From: Brachionus koreanus | Lineage: Eukaryota; Rotifera; Eurotatoria; Ploima; Brachionidae | Direction of reading: 5' to 3' | Assembly: GCA_016987375.1 (NCBI GenBank) | Contig: PJRA01000263.1 | Span: 547,265 to 567,990, forward strand | DNA: 20,726 nucleotides | Shown here: piece after piece, positions 8,416 through 17,722 of the stretch | Layout: every line of letters begins with the position of its first letter | How positions within the stretch are numbered: position 1 is the first letter of the stretch | Program-made: the position numbers and the translations under genes | Notes under the pieces: generated by a model | Told to the model about the DNA's origin: nothing | The model's database searches: none | Seen by the model: the letters and a program-made list of their open reading frames with translations, nothing else

Positions 8416-9600
8416 TTATAAAATACGCCATAAATCCTTTGAAATATTGTTCATTAATTTATTAAATAGCCCATTTCTCCAAAGTTCATCAAACGCTTTT
8501 GTTGCATCTAGAAAAATTGCATAAAATTTTGAACCGTATTGTCTATAAAAATGTATAGTCTCATATACAAGAAAATAAGCATGTCTACAATAAATTTTTT
8601 TCTTGTAACCAAATTGATTTCCATGTATTTTATCAAAACAAGTCATTTTGCTCAACAAAAGTGTTTCAAAGACAGTAGCCAAAGATGCAGATACTGATAT
8701 TGGTCGAAAATCTGATGGGTTTTTTAGAATACCCTTATTTGGAATAGGCGTGACGAGCGCCACAATAATATCATTTGGTAGATAACCAAAGCTTAAAGAT
8801 ACATTAAAAAACCAATTGAGTAAAATCTCAAGATTTGTACAAGATCCAAATATATAGAATTCATTGGAAACTTTGTGATTACCAGCAGATTTATTTTTTA
8901 CTTAACTCCTTCACCACTTTTCTTATATCATCTCACAGAAACATGCATCAAATTTAGATTGTTCTAGCTGATCATTCAACTTTTCAACACTTTTCTTAAT
9001 TTTATCTAGCATTTTTAATTTAGGCTTTTGTCATGTGAAAATGACTAAGCATAAAAACTGGCCAACTCCTTAATTTGTATTTCTTCTGTACATTTATTAA
9101 TAGGTTTACCACTTTTACATAGAAATACAATAAAAAATACAAGACTTATTATCTTTTAATTTTTCAAGGTTTTTTTAAGATTTATTAAAGATCTTAAAGA
9201 TTTATTTTCAAAATTTGAAACTTCATATTCAATATAAAGATTCTTGATTTCATTATTCAAGTCTTCAGAATTTACAAAATTATTCTTAAATTTTGGCTTT
9301 TTTACTTTTTCTTATACTTTCATTTTCCTTTTCAATTCGTCTATTGTATGTTCTCTTGCTTTTAGAGTCCTTTCCATTTAAATTCTCTTGAACAGATGGT
9401 ATAAAAAGCGCTATACACGTATTCCTTCTGGCTAGTTTGACGAGTTCAAAATAGCGTCTTAAGAATTAGATAACACTTGAAAATGATACGATTTATAATA
9501 ATTGTTCAAAGATGTAAATTCAATAATAGACTCAAATTTTGCGAATTTATTTATAAAGTCACTTACTATATCTTTTTTACTATCTTTAACCAGTTCCGAG
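8416..9600 (-). pseudogene. Decayed LINE (non-LTR retrotransposon) with reverse transcriptase core
   Basis: Minus strand. The clear part (8416-8901) reads SAGNHKVSNEFYIFG, LLNWFFNVSLSFGYLPND, VTPIPNKG, DFRPISVSA and then FLDATKAFDELW. These are the non-LTR RT motifs up to motif A with its catalytic Asp. It stops at 8416 before the YADD box, so it is truncated at the 3' side. Upstream, homology continues through frameshifts near 8898 and 8928 (DIRKVVKELSKK, then KIKKSVEKLNDQLEQ at about 8926-9016). Further open stretches on the same strand at 9286-9465 (RRYFELVKLARRNTCIALF, KSKRTYNRRIEKENESI) and up to about 9598 look like the linker between endonuclease and RT, split by shifts and stops. No endonuclease domain is visible. 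Confidence is high for the RT core and moderate for the extension beyond 9020. Confidence 0.8.
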
Positions 9601-9606
9601 AGTAAA

Positions 9607-9922
9607 ATCACACTTAAAAATTGATAACAACAAAAGGAAAATAATTAAAATTTTTGAGGGGGAAGAGTCTCCTATTGTTGAAAATAAATTCTTGTGTCAA
9701 TTCGAACTATTCGAAGATAGAGAAATATCTAAAGAGAATTTGATCTAAACTATTAAAATTGATTTAGGTGTATTAGCTAAAATTAATATTTTTCTAGAAG
9801 ATGAGCAAAAAAAAATTCAAAAAAAATCAAGATGAACACTGAAAAATTTAGCTTTGCCGACTTAAATTCAATGAGAAGAAATGTTCTAGAATACAAACGA
9901 GAATACGATTTGTATAAACAAA
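9607..9922 (+). pseudogene. Partial duplicate of the Hsp70-like gene
   Basis: This stretch matches 3874-4190 of the Hsp70-like gene, in the same orientation, from TCACACTTAAAAATTG to GAATACGATTTGTAT.AACAAA, at roughly 95% identity by eye. It lacks one A in the ten-A run after GATGAGC, has a TAA where the parent has TAT (GATCTAAACTAT), and carries several missense changes. It is therefore a non-coding fragment of the substrate-binding and helical region. It is wedged exactly between the LINE remnant and the MULE remnant, with sharp edges on both sides and no poly-A tail or target duplication visible. Confidence 0.92.
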
Positions 9923-11195
9923 TTTCGTCAAGATCCCACTTCGATGAAAGTTGACCTCATTATTTCAGAGAACGAGAACGAACATCCTGAGTCAAAAGTT
10001 GGTTTATGCGCTCAAAATAAGGAGATAGAACGTCAGATTTAATTTTACTAAAAGATAACGAGACCGTTGTGCATTCAAAGACGACTATTTCGAAAAAAAC
10101 TCAAGCTCTGCCCAAGGTCCTACAAATACAGACATATCTTCGAGTATTAAAGAGTGAATTACTCGAAAATCTAGGTGAACTATTCAACTGGTGTAAAGCT
10201 TACGAACATTTGCCAGTTGATGATGTTCTGTCCAGTGTATCAAATCGATTTACATGGGGTGAAGAATACAGCACTCGGAGTTTTTCTAACAACGTACAAT
10301 TTGATGTCTCAAGTAACCGTAGATGGTAAATTTTTTTCATTCTTATTACTATTATTCTTTTTTTAAGTCTAATTTTTTTATATTTTTTAGTTGAATTAAT
10401 AGCAACAGACACAACATAAAAATTAGTTTGGAATGGCTATAAAGTTATTCTTGTTGGTTCTTGTGATCGAGAAATAAAATTCCACCCTTTTGGTATTGCA
10501 TTCACAAGTTTTCCAATTTTTGTTCAAGGCGCTCAAATAATCACTGAATTATTATTCAATCGAGATATCAACCCAACCGCTCTACTCGTTGATGGTTCAG
10601 AAGCAATTCACATTGGTTTTTCGAAAGTGCTGGGCACACGTCAAGCGTAATATACATGCAAAATACAATCGTAACAAACACTAAAAAAAAATGAAATTCG
10701 ACATCGACATTTTTCAACTTTCAATGACCGAAACTATGTTCGAAAATGCATCGATATTGTTCTTAGAGAGATGGACAGAAATTTAAAAAACGCGAGTAAT
10801 CTTGAAGTTATTTTACCTTAATTTAAGAAAAAAAGTCATTTTTATTTATAAAATATCAGTTTATACATTTGGTCACATTGGCAAATTTGAAAAAATTTTT
10901 AAAAATTCAATTGAAAAAAGAATCATTAATTATTTTTAATTTTAGGTTTTCAATGGAAATGATTTAATAAAAGATATCCATGGAAATCCAGCGCATCAAT
11001 GGGCTCCAAATTGTTTGAAAATTTTGTTTAGTAAAAAAAAAGCAAAAAATCATTTGTTGGTTCCTTCCAATAAATCATATCATCCAGCGTGTTGCCCAAT
11101 TAAAGTCAATCTTCTAAAAGGTTTTTTACAAACTTGTCTTACATTGATTTCAATTTTATTTTGTCAGAAGCTCTCAAATTTAAGTACGGCTTACT
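9923..11195 (+). pseudogene. Decayed MULE (Mutator-like) transposase
   Basis: A DDE transposase of the MULE class in pieces. The N-terminal part (about 10033-10325) reads LILLKDNETVVHS, then ALPKVLQIQTYL, LFNWCKAYEHLPVDD and, after a frameshift, VFLTTYNLMSQVTVD. A 65-bp GT-AG intron (10326-10390) then joins in frame to ELIATDTT, a TAA (10417-10419), KLVWNGYKVILVGS and REIKFHPFGIAF. LLVDGSEAIHIGF (second acidic motif) follows, with a frameshift near 10626, KCWAHVKRNIHAKY, a TAA (10682-10684) and MKFDIDIFQLSMTE and MFENASILFLERW. A further intron-like gap ends with TTTTTAATTTTAG before 10950, and 10950-11195 is poorly matching tail sequence. At least two stops and two frameshifts make it non-functional. 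The beginning (9923-10032) is ambiguous. No terminal inverted repeats were found. Confidence 0.75.
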
Positions 11196-11445
11196 GCTGA
11201 AATAGATGACAAAGCATCAGTAAGTAATCAGTGATTTTGACTCAAAAGGCCGTGGGCTAAAAACCCTTCTTGCAGGTAGCAGCAATTTCATTTATAAAAA
11301 AAATTAAAAATTTATGCATTTATAATTTATTAATATATGTTTTTTTATAATTAAATTCCAAAAAAAAATATCAAATTTGAACTTTTTTAAAAATTATTTT
11401 TAAATCATAAACTCATTATAAAACTATAATAACAAAAAAAAAAAA

Positions 11446-11733
11446 AATGATTCAAAATTAGCTATCAAAAAGCAAGGTCAAAGCGCTAATCCTTCTAGCC
11501 AATTAATAACTTCCGAAATCCGAGGACAATTGAAAGAAGTCTTTGGCAATAATTTCAAAGTACAAGTCAATCAGAGTATTAAATCATCAAATATAGATAA
11601 TAATAAAGATATTAAAATAATTAGTATTGAAAAAATTATCAAAGCTATCAAGATGCTGCGAAAAAAATCATCTCCTGGTTAATATATGATCAGCAATACT
11701 ATGCTCAAACAACTTTCTCTAGATTTTATTTAG
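11446..11733 (+). pseudogene. Second LINE fragment, upstream edge of a reverse transcriptase
   Basis: An open plus-strand frame reads KLAIKKQGQSANPS, then IISIEKIIKAIKMLRKKSSPG, a TAA at 11680-11682, and then YMISNTMLKQLSLDFI to a TAG at 11731. The pattern of helix, KKSSPG and ISNxxLK is the conserved region just before RT motif 1 in non-LTR elements. It differs from the LINE at 8416 and lies on the opposite strand, so it is a separate element. Homology ends abruptly near 11733, where base composition changes; this may be the insertion point of the neighbouring element. Confidence 0.65.
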
Positions 11734-12127
11734 TAACTAGCTCTATGTGGCACTCTCTCTTCTTGACTCTGATGCTAAAATCTTGCAGATTTTATACAGG
11801 TCCTAGCGGCTTCGCCCTTGCTGACCCTCTATTATAAACTTATATGCTTTGATGTAGAGTTTCTGATTTCAATTATCTACTTTTTATTTTTATAGTAAAA
11901 AATTTGACCAAGTTTTTGTCATTTGAGTAATTTTTGATTTTAATTAATATTTTTTTTTAGAAATTTTCAATATTCAGATCAATATTCAGATTAAATACTT
12001 AAATAATTTACATAATTAAAAAAAAATTTTAATTTTAAATCTTTATTAAAAGTAATTATAATAAATGAAAAAAATAAAATTAATAAATTTTTTTCACAAT
12101 CCTTTTTAAAAAAAAAATTAACAAATA
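11734..12127. other. 3' flank of the Helitron, ends unresolved
   Basis: 11734-11900 is GC-richer than its surroundings and includes ACTAGCTCTATGTGG and CCTAGCGGCTTCGCCCTTG. A 6-bp hairpin, AAAATC-TTGCA-GATTTT, lies at about 11784-11800. As the Helitron runs on the minus strand, its 3' end (CTRR after a hairpin) should lie here, and CTAG at 11737-11740 preceded by A is one candidate. 11900-12127 is plain AT-rich sequence just after the helicase stop codon. No gene is seen. Confidence 0.4.
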
Positions 12128-13432
12128 TCAGTTTAAAATATCTCTAAATACAACATTCTTTGTGTAAACGCCAATATCATCATTTTGAAATCTAAGTTTT
12201 CCTTGACGATTTGAACCAAATCGATGTGTGTCAACCAATATGCATAAAGAATCATAGTTGCGAACTCTGGACGCAGCTACATACAATTGACCATGCGAAA
12301 ATACTGGTTTACGTAGAAGCAATCCTACACGATTGAATGTTTGTCCTTGCGATTTGTTAATTGTCATCGCAAAAGACAATCGTAAAGGAAATTGAATACG
12401 TTTAAGCCAAATACCAGAATCATTTTTATTTGATCGAAACTCACTTCGACACAAAACAAATTGATTTCCAATTTGCGGGCCAGACAACACGGAACATTTT
12501 ATACTATATTGGTTGCATTGAATTACTTGCATTCGGGTACCATTACACAAGCCGAATGCAACACCCCAATTTTTTAAAAGCATTACTATGCAACCAACTT
12601 TGATATTGAGACAATGAGGCGGAAATGCATTGGGAGTCATTCTCATTGCCTCTTCAATCGGATAATCATCGGTGTCACTCACTAAGCCAGTCTGACGATC
12701 AATAATACTGGTAGTCGACAAATATTGATGATTATCCCCGTCCAATCTATCCAATATCAATTCGTTTATTTCAAGTGAATCACGATTGGTGGGACACAAG
12801 ATAGCGTTGTTTAACCTATCTTGATCCAGTAAATTAATGGTACCATCACCAAATACTTGATTGACAATGTTGTCGCGGCAAACTACACGATCGGGAAGTC
12901 GAACCATATATTCACCGTCGTATATGCGACTCCTTCCATTGCCAATTTCCATCAACCAGTTCTTAAATTCATACTCTTCAGGATCGGCTCGTACATTTTC
13001 GGTCAATTCCAATTTTGTGAATCCCGTCCATAATAATGATTTTTTCAAACACATTAATATGCCAGCTTCAATATTTTCATTATCTGACACAGGACAACAT
13101 TGACGAAAATCACCAGTAAGCAGCATAACTTTGCCACCAAAAGGGACATTAGGTCTTTGCATCAGGTCCCTAAGCAGTTTGTCAACACATTCCAACATTG
13201 CCCTTGAGACCATTGATGCTTCATCCACAACAAAAAGCCGACAATCTCTCAGCTCTTGAGCTTCCTCGGAATGCGCTGTAATTTTAATTGCAACTCCCAT
13301 ATTAGTTGGTATGGGAATTTTAAAACGTGAGTGCATTGTTCTTCCGCCTCCAATCAATAGCGATGCAGCAATACCAGTAAAAGCTGTAGCTATAATTGTC
13401 ATTTGGCGCAGCCGTAACATATGATATAAACA
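12128..13432 (-). CDS. Helitron PIF1-type helicase, last exon
   Basis: C-terminal exon of the RepHel protein, carrying most SF1B helicase motifs: ATAFTGIAASLL and GGRTMHSRFKIP (motif Ia region), LFVVDEASMVS (motif II, Walker B), VMLLTGDFRQCCPV (motif III), and SFAMTINKSQGQTF with GQLYVAASRVRN (motifs V and VI) near the end. It unwinds DNA during rolling-circle transposition. The exon begins at 13432 with TGTTTATATCAT, preceded by the acceptor AAG, giving CLYHMLRLRQ in frame with the Walker A exon. The first ATG is at 13420, but it is not the true protein start. It ends with TGA at 12128. All key residues appear intact, so this part is not degenerate. Confidence 0.92.
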   Translation of the reverse strand, partial: CLYHMLRLRQMTIIATAFTGIAASLLIGGGRTMHSRFKIPIPTNMGVAIKITAHSEEAQELRDCRLFVVDEASMVSRAMLECVDKLLRDLMQRPNVPFGGKVMLLTGDFRQCCPVSDNENIEAGILMCLKKSLLWTGFTKLELTENVRADPEEYEFKNWLMEIGNGRSRIYDGEYMVRLPDRVVCRDNIVNQVFGDGTINLLDQDRLNNAILCPTNRDSLEINELILDRLDGDNHQYLSTTSIIDRQTGLVSDTDDYPIEEAMRMTPNAFPPHCLNIKVGCIVMLLKNWGVAFGLCNGTRMQVIQCNQYSIKCSVLSGPQIGNQFVLCRSEFRSNKNDSGIWLKRIQFPLRLSFAMTINKSQGQTFNRVGLLLRKPVFSHGQLYVAASRVRNYDSLCILVDTHRFGSNRQGKLRFQNDDIGVYTKNVVFRDILN

Positions 13433-13490
13433 CTTAAATTAAGTAAATTAATACAATATAGAGTGTATATTATTAAGCTTATAATCTTAC

Positions 13491-13598
13491 ATTAATAACA
13501 TATGTCTTGCCGGTTCCACCAGGTCCGTCCAAAAAAAAGCTCTTATTGAGATTTCCATCAATGCTCAATACGGCTTCCATTATTCTATCTATTGAATT
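13491..13598 (-). CDS. Helitron helicase, short Walker A exon
   Basis: A 108-bp exon, easy to miss. Minus-strand reading gives NSIDRIMEAVLSIDG and then FFLDGPGGTGKTYVIN, the complete helicase motif I with the P-loop GGTGKT. It is bounded by an acceptor (TTAAAG before 13598) and a donor (GTAAGA from 13490), both in phase 0. Upstream it joins SLNLQQR from the previous exon, giving the family's usual LNxxQRxxxDxI pattern. Downstream it joins CLYHMLRL of the last exon. Without it the helicase would lack its ATP-binding loop. Confidence 0.88.
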
Positions 13599-13659
13599 CT
13601 TTAATTTAAAAAAATTCAAATATTATTTATCACTTTAATCTTTTTAGTTGCAATGTTAC

Positions 13660-13842
13660 CCGCTGTTGAAGATTCAAAGATCTTTCCATTGTCTCAGCTG
13701 CTTCGGTATGCTGTTGAACAGTCAAATCATCCATTGCAGGCGGCATATCACGATTACGCCAATGTAATCCACGCTCATCCGGTTCTGGTAAATTGTAATT
13801 AGCCAACGACTTACCAAACCTATCCAAAATAGATCTGATATG
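13660..13842 (-). CDS. Helitron linker exon before the helicase
   Basis: A 183-bp exon reading HIRSILDRFGKSLANYNLP and then EPDERGLHWRNRDM to LNLQQR. This is the conserved segment before the helicase P-loop in RepHel proteins (GKSL..y.LP, and LN..QR). The acceptor is ATTCAAG just before 13842 and the donor is GTAACA from 13659. Reading through the donor would give a short tail and a stop at 13630, so the spliced form is the sensible one. The introns are 50 bp (13843-13892) and 61 bp (13599-13659). Confidence 0.83.
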
Positions 13843-13892
13843 CTTGAATAATTTTATTTAATAAAATTTAAATCTTGAAAATTGAAAATTAC

Positions 13893-15053
13893 CCCAAGTG
13901 CTTTATGATATTTTGCATCGCCTACTTCATAACGATAATCCTCGCTCATCGGATCACGGAATGTAAGCCACAAATCTAATGCACTCGGATTTGAAGGATT
14001 GTTATGATAGAGCATAGTCACATATAAAAATCTTATTCTGTATGGAAGTTCAGCACGACATATCTCCTCCATCATATTAAACCACTGATCGTCGTTTTCC
14101 ACTAAATTGAGAGCAATGGCAGCTTCTTCAAAAGTTTCGTATACCACCCCATTTACGGTTTTTAAATATTGAAATGATGTAGGTCCGCGCACATGCAACA
14201 ACAATAACTTTAAATGGTACAACTCCCGGTTAGAGGGATGAATAAATGGAATACGACCAATAACGCGATTGCCTTCTTCGATTTGAACACGTTCCGTCCA
14301 TCGACGTGTACTTTTATTAAAAGTATAGCCATGAACAATGTCCTTATAAAGAAGACCATTGACTCTATTATCTCGAACATTGAGATCGAAAAAATCGATC
14401 AACATTGTTCTCGGCGGTTCGTTCTGGGCAAACTGTTCAACGTTGGCTATGTTAAACACAACATTCTGACGATTTTCCAAATGAATAATCAAGTGAATAA
14501 TTGTGTGAGATATATCATGGCGTTTAAAACCAATTATTTTGTCAAACGCCTCTATAGAACTTACATACCTTTTACGTTCGTAAGTTCTTATCTCATCATA
14601 TTCGACTTGATTATTATTGGCCACCTGATCATTTTCTTCAATTACAATTGGTCCTACATTTGGTCGATTTAGTTGCACATCGTAATTGTCATTTTCAAGT
14701 TCTTCAGGCATATTTTGATCTTGCACTTGATCTCTATTATTAAGATTGATTTCATTAAGCTCGTCGCGAGTGATACCACGATTAGCAAATGGCATCAAAT
14801 TATTATTTCCATGCAACTGAACATTTACCCGATCATTGCCTTTACACACATAATTGAATATATACTTCATTGATGACAAATTGCCGCAATGTTCAATATT
14901 TATGTGACATTGAAATTTCTTGAGCATGCTCGGGTTATATGGTATGACATAGCGATTGTCAAGCACATGACCCCTAACAGTAACAGTTCTACCGTCATTT
15001 CTTCGCCTGTAAACTGGATATGAGTTAGGACGCATAACAGTTGTATCACTTTA
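13893..15053 (-). CDS. Helitron Rep C-terminal part, with two-tyrosine motif
   Basis: Continues the Rep frame directly after the TAA at 15051-15053; the first ATG is at 15035. It reads SDTTVMRPNSYPVYRRRNDG, then HCGNLSSMKYIFNYVCKGND. The two tyrosines four residues apart (residues 58 and 62 counted from that ATG) are the Helitron Y2 catalytic pair. These tyrosines would nick and covalently hold DNA in rolling-circle transposition. Further on are an acidic stretch, SSIEAFDKIIGFKRHDI and LLLLHVRGPTSFQYL, then a donor at 13892. Because the nuclease HUH motif is upstream and the tyrosines downstream of the stop, neither fragment alone could be active. Confidence 0.87.
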
Positions 15054-16928
15054 TGGTTTTGGAAATCCTTTTGAACAACGATTTCCAAATTGTTTCATAC
15101 AGGCACTGTTAGGAAGGCATGGTCCATGAATCATTTTTGTTTTGACCAATTCATACAAATCGCTGTCAATATTCTGATCTGGAATTTCTGCACATATAAT
15201 TTGGTCAATTAATTCGGGCGTCGAAGGCTTATCGTTTGCGCTCATCCATAACAATATGTGATTGTGTGGCAAGCCTCTTTTCTGGTATTCTTTGACATGG
15301 ACATTAGCTTCGACCACACCAATCTTGTGTTCAACATTCAAATCTTTGAAAAACTCTTGGAATTTAAGTTGATAGACACGTGAGCACATATCAGGCCGAG
15401 ATAAATAATTTTGACCAACTTCCAACGTACGTCGAAGCTCAGGCCATTGCGGATTTGAGGTAAAAGTGATAAAATAGTCGGCTTTGCCAAACCTTCCAAC
15501 CAATTCCAATGCGTCAAAGTAGTGTTGCTTCATTGCACGATCGCTACCTTCAAATGTTGCAGGAAGAATGAACGCACGACCCATTGCTCCTTCATGATTG
15601 ATATTATCGTTCAAACGGTCCATTATAGCCTGATAGTCGAGTACCCTCAGTTGTTCTTGGTTCTTACGCAAAAATTGAAGATTATTTTTTTCAATTTTTA
15701 TCCAAGAACATACTACATACTCTTGAAACAATTTGCCCATATGAAATATTGCATTTGGTTGATTAATTCGAAAATGCAGCCTATGCTTATAAAATTCTTT
15801 TAGAGTGACACGCGAATTTGCTGTTAACCGATCCTGATTGTGTTCATATCTATCATCGTAGCCAGCTTCACCATATGGAAACAATAGAGGAAAACACAAC
15901 GGATCACAGTTGGGATTCCTCAAATCAATGCTTTGCATATAATTATTGACGGTTTGAGGAACTATGCCAATGACTGGAAGATGAAGATCCCTTGCTTGAG
16001 CAAAAACAACAACACCATCATCTGGCAAACCATCGTTGTCTTCAAATACAGCAGCAATTTCACCGTTAACGGCTAGTTCAGCAATTTGCCTTCGGCCATT
16101 GGCATTTAATGGGACATTGGTATTGCGAGGCACAAAACGAGTAATCCACATACGAACATTAAGTGGATCGTTTAAGTTCTGACGCTGTAATATCTCCCGA
16201 TTTGTCAAGAACAACTGAACTAAAGGATTAACGTCTGCCAACATTTGATAAATCATTTGAACAATATCTTCTCTCACTTCGCCATTATTAACTGTCCAAT
16301 TTTCCACCATATGATCAATAACAGCTCTATCAGTATCCAGCATTAGATACTGAGCAGCTCTCAGGTTTAAATTTCCATTTGGCCCGTTGAACATTGGAGG
16401 AATACGATAATACACACTACCATGTACCTTGTAAAGATATGGTAAACGATTATTGTGACGTTCATTAAATCGTCTCAAATCATTATTTTGGTTGTCCAAA
16501 TCTTCCGGATCAAAATTAGACTTTACCGCGGCCATACCAAATAGCGAGTTATATTGTCGAATATTGGACATAAAGTGATTTAGAGTGTTTCTGTCGTTTT
16601 GGCCGCCAGGATTAAAAATTTGTTCAATAACCGGATGTATGCGTTCCAATATTGGCACAACAATTTTATTTCGTTGACAGCATTTGGAATAAACTCGAGT
16701 AGTATTAAGTTCTTTTGCCCAATATATCGCACCGCAATACTCACAAAATAAATTCGGTTCACCTTGATCGTCTATTTCTACTACTGTATTCCGTGGCATA
16801 CTCCATTCCATGTGAGTAGGCATATTAATTCTTCGTTGTCTTCGTCTTTCATTAACTAAGCCAAGGCGTTCTAATCGCTCTTCAGGTGTTTCATTTTCCC
16901 TGATTCGAGCGCGATAGTCACGTTGGTA
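15054..16928 (-). CDS. Helitron Rep (HUH endonuclease), central part
   Basis: Open between two in-frame TAA codons; the first ATG is at 16823. It starts with the last 23-residue repeat (ENETPEERLERLG). A Cys-rich segment (LFCEYCGAIYW and YSKCCQ) follows, as seen at the start of many Helitron proteins, then MQSIDLRNPNCDPLCFPLLF and KLFQEYVVCSWIKIE. The Rep core reads GRFGKADYFITFTSNPQWPE and KRGLPHNHILLWM, where PHNH holds the two histidines of the HUH metal site (about residues 520 and 522 from 16823). It ends FGNRCSKGFPKP just before the TAA, where related proteins usually have a tyrosine. Role: single-strand nicking at the element ends. Confidence 0.92.
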
Positions 16929-17416
16929 TTAAAGACGTCTCTCGCGCTGTTCGGGGGTTTCGTTGGCACGTCTATCTCTCTGCCTTTGAGCATTGTTGTT
17001 AGAACGAATATTTTGCTGTTCATTCGTCTCATTAGCTCTTCTTACTCTGTGTTGTTGAGAATCCAGTGCCAATCGTTCCTGAGCTTGTTCGGGAGTTATG
17101 TTTTCCCGACGCATTCTTTCACGAACGGCCCTGGTTATTCGAATGTTCCCGTTCTCTAAAATATTTGGATTGTCATTTTGCATCTCATTTAACAAATTTC
17201 TACGGGTCCTATTTAAAAAAGGAAGCGTATCATTACTACAAATACGGGGAACCCGATTACGGCTGTCTTCACCACGAACTGTAAGGGGTGTTCTCCTTCG
17301 TCTACCAGTGGCTCCAACTGGTCTGCCTCTCCTTCTAACGGCTGGAGTATCGGCGATAGTAAAAGTATCTTCTGAAATAATAGAATTGCTATCATTATTA
17401 TCAACAATACTCATAC
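16929..17416 (-). CDS. Helitron N-terminal region with AT-hook-like and 23-residue repeats
   Basis: Minus strand from the acceptor at 17416 to a TAA at 16929-16931. It starts MSIVDNNDSNSIISEDT, then has RRRGRPVGATGRRRR, a basic AT-hook-like motif, and then tandem repeats of exactly 23 residues. The repeats start at RRENITPEQAQERL, RRANETNEQQNIR and RRANETPEQRERRL, and a fourth unit (IRENETPEERLERL) lies past the stop. The repeats are rich in Arg, Glu and Gln and probably bind nucleic acid or form helices. The stop falls inside the third repeat, so it is clearly a later mutation. The 135-bp exact copy at the window end comes from this exon (17226-17360). Confidence 0.82.
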
Positions 17417-17469
17417 CTTAATTAAAAAATATTAAAAAATTAAATTCTAAAGAATAAATAAGTAATTAC

Positions 17470-17644
17470 TTCGCTCCAATTCTGAGGTAATGTCGGCTAC
17501 GGCTTCCTGATGATTTAATGAAGTTATCTGTTGATCAAGTGAGTACTCGTGTTGTATACTCATTGGTTGCTCATCAATCAGATTGACTTCGGTGGCAGAG
17601 GAAGGTGAAGTTCCAGGACGTTGAACTTCGATATTCGTCGTCAT
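17470..17644 (-). CDS. Helitron N-terminal exon
   Basis: Reads MTTNIEVQRPGTSPSSATE to DITSELER, then splices through a 53-bp intron (17417-17469, donor GTAATT, acceptor TTAATTAAG). This gives S-MSIVDNND in phase with the next exon. Acidic and Ser/Thr/Gln-rich, with no known domain. The ATG at 17644 may be the protein start, because the frame just upstream holds a TAA (ACTGAT preceded by TAA). Alternatively it is an internal methionine reached from the exons at 17723-17935, but I could not find a junction that keeps the frame. Confidence 0.6.
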
Positions 17645-17722
17645 ATCAGTTTACCTGTTGCCAAGTACTAAATTACAAAAATATATTAATTGGATAAAAC
17701 AATTAAAACAATATCAACTTAC

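Noticed and set aside
14214..14873. Plus-strand frames of 152 and 66 codons rich in hydrophobic residues
   Set aside because: They lie antisense to the well-supported Helitron Rep region and have no motifs.
5971..16931. Stop-codon reassignment: the in-frame stops I located individually in the coiled-coil gene, MULE, second LINE and Helitron are all TAA
   Set aside because: In the roughly 1,400 codons of the Helitron there are only two such TAA, while CAA, CAG and other sense codons are common, and genes end normally in TAA or TGA. In such AT-rich DNA most chance stops will be TAA, so ordinary mutation explains it.
16923..17421. Plus-strand frames of 72-107 codons
   Set aside because: Antisense of the Arg-rich Helitron repeat region; no independent support.
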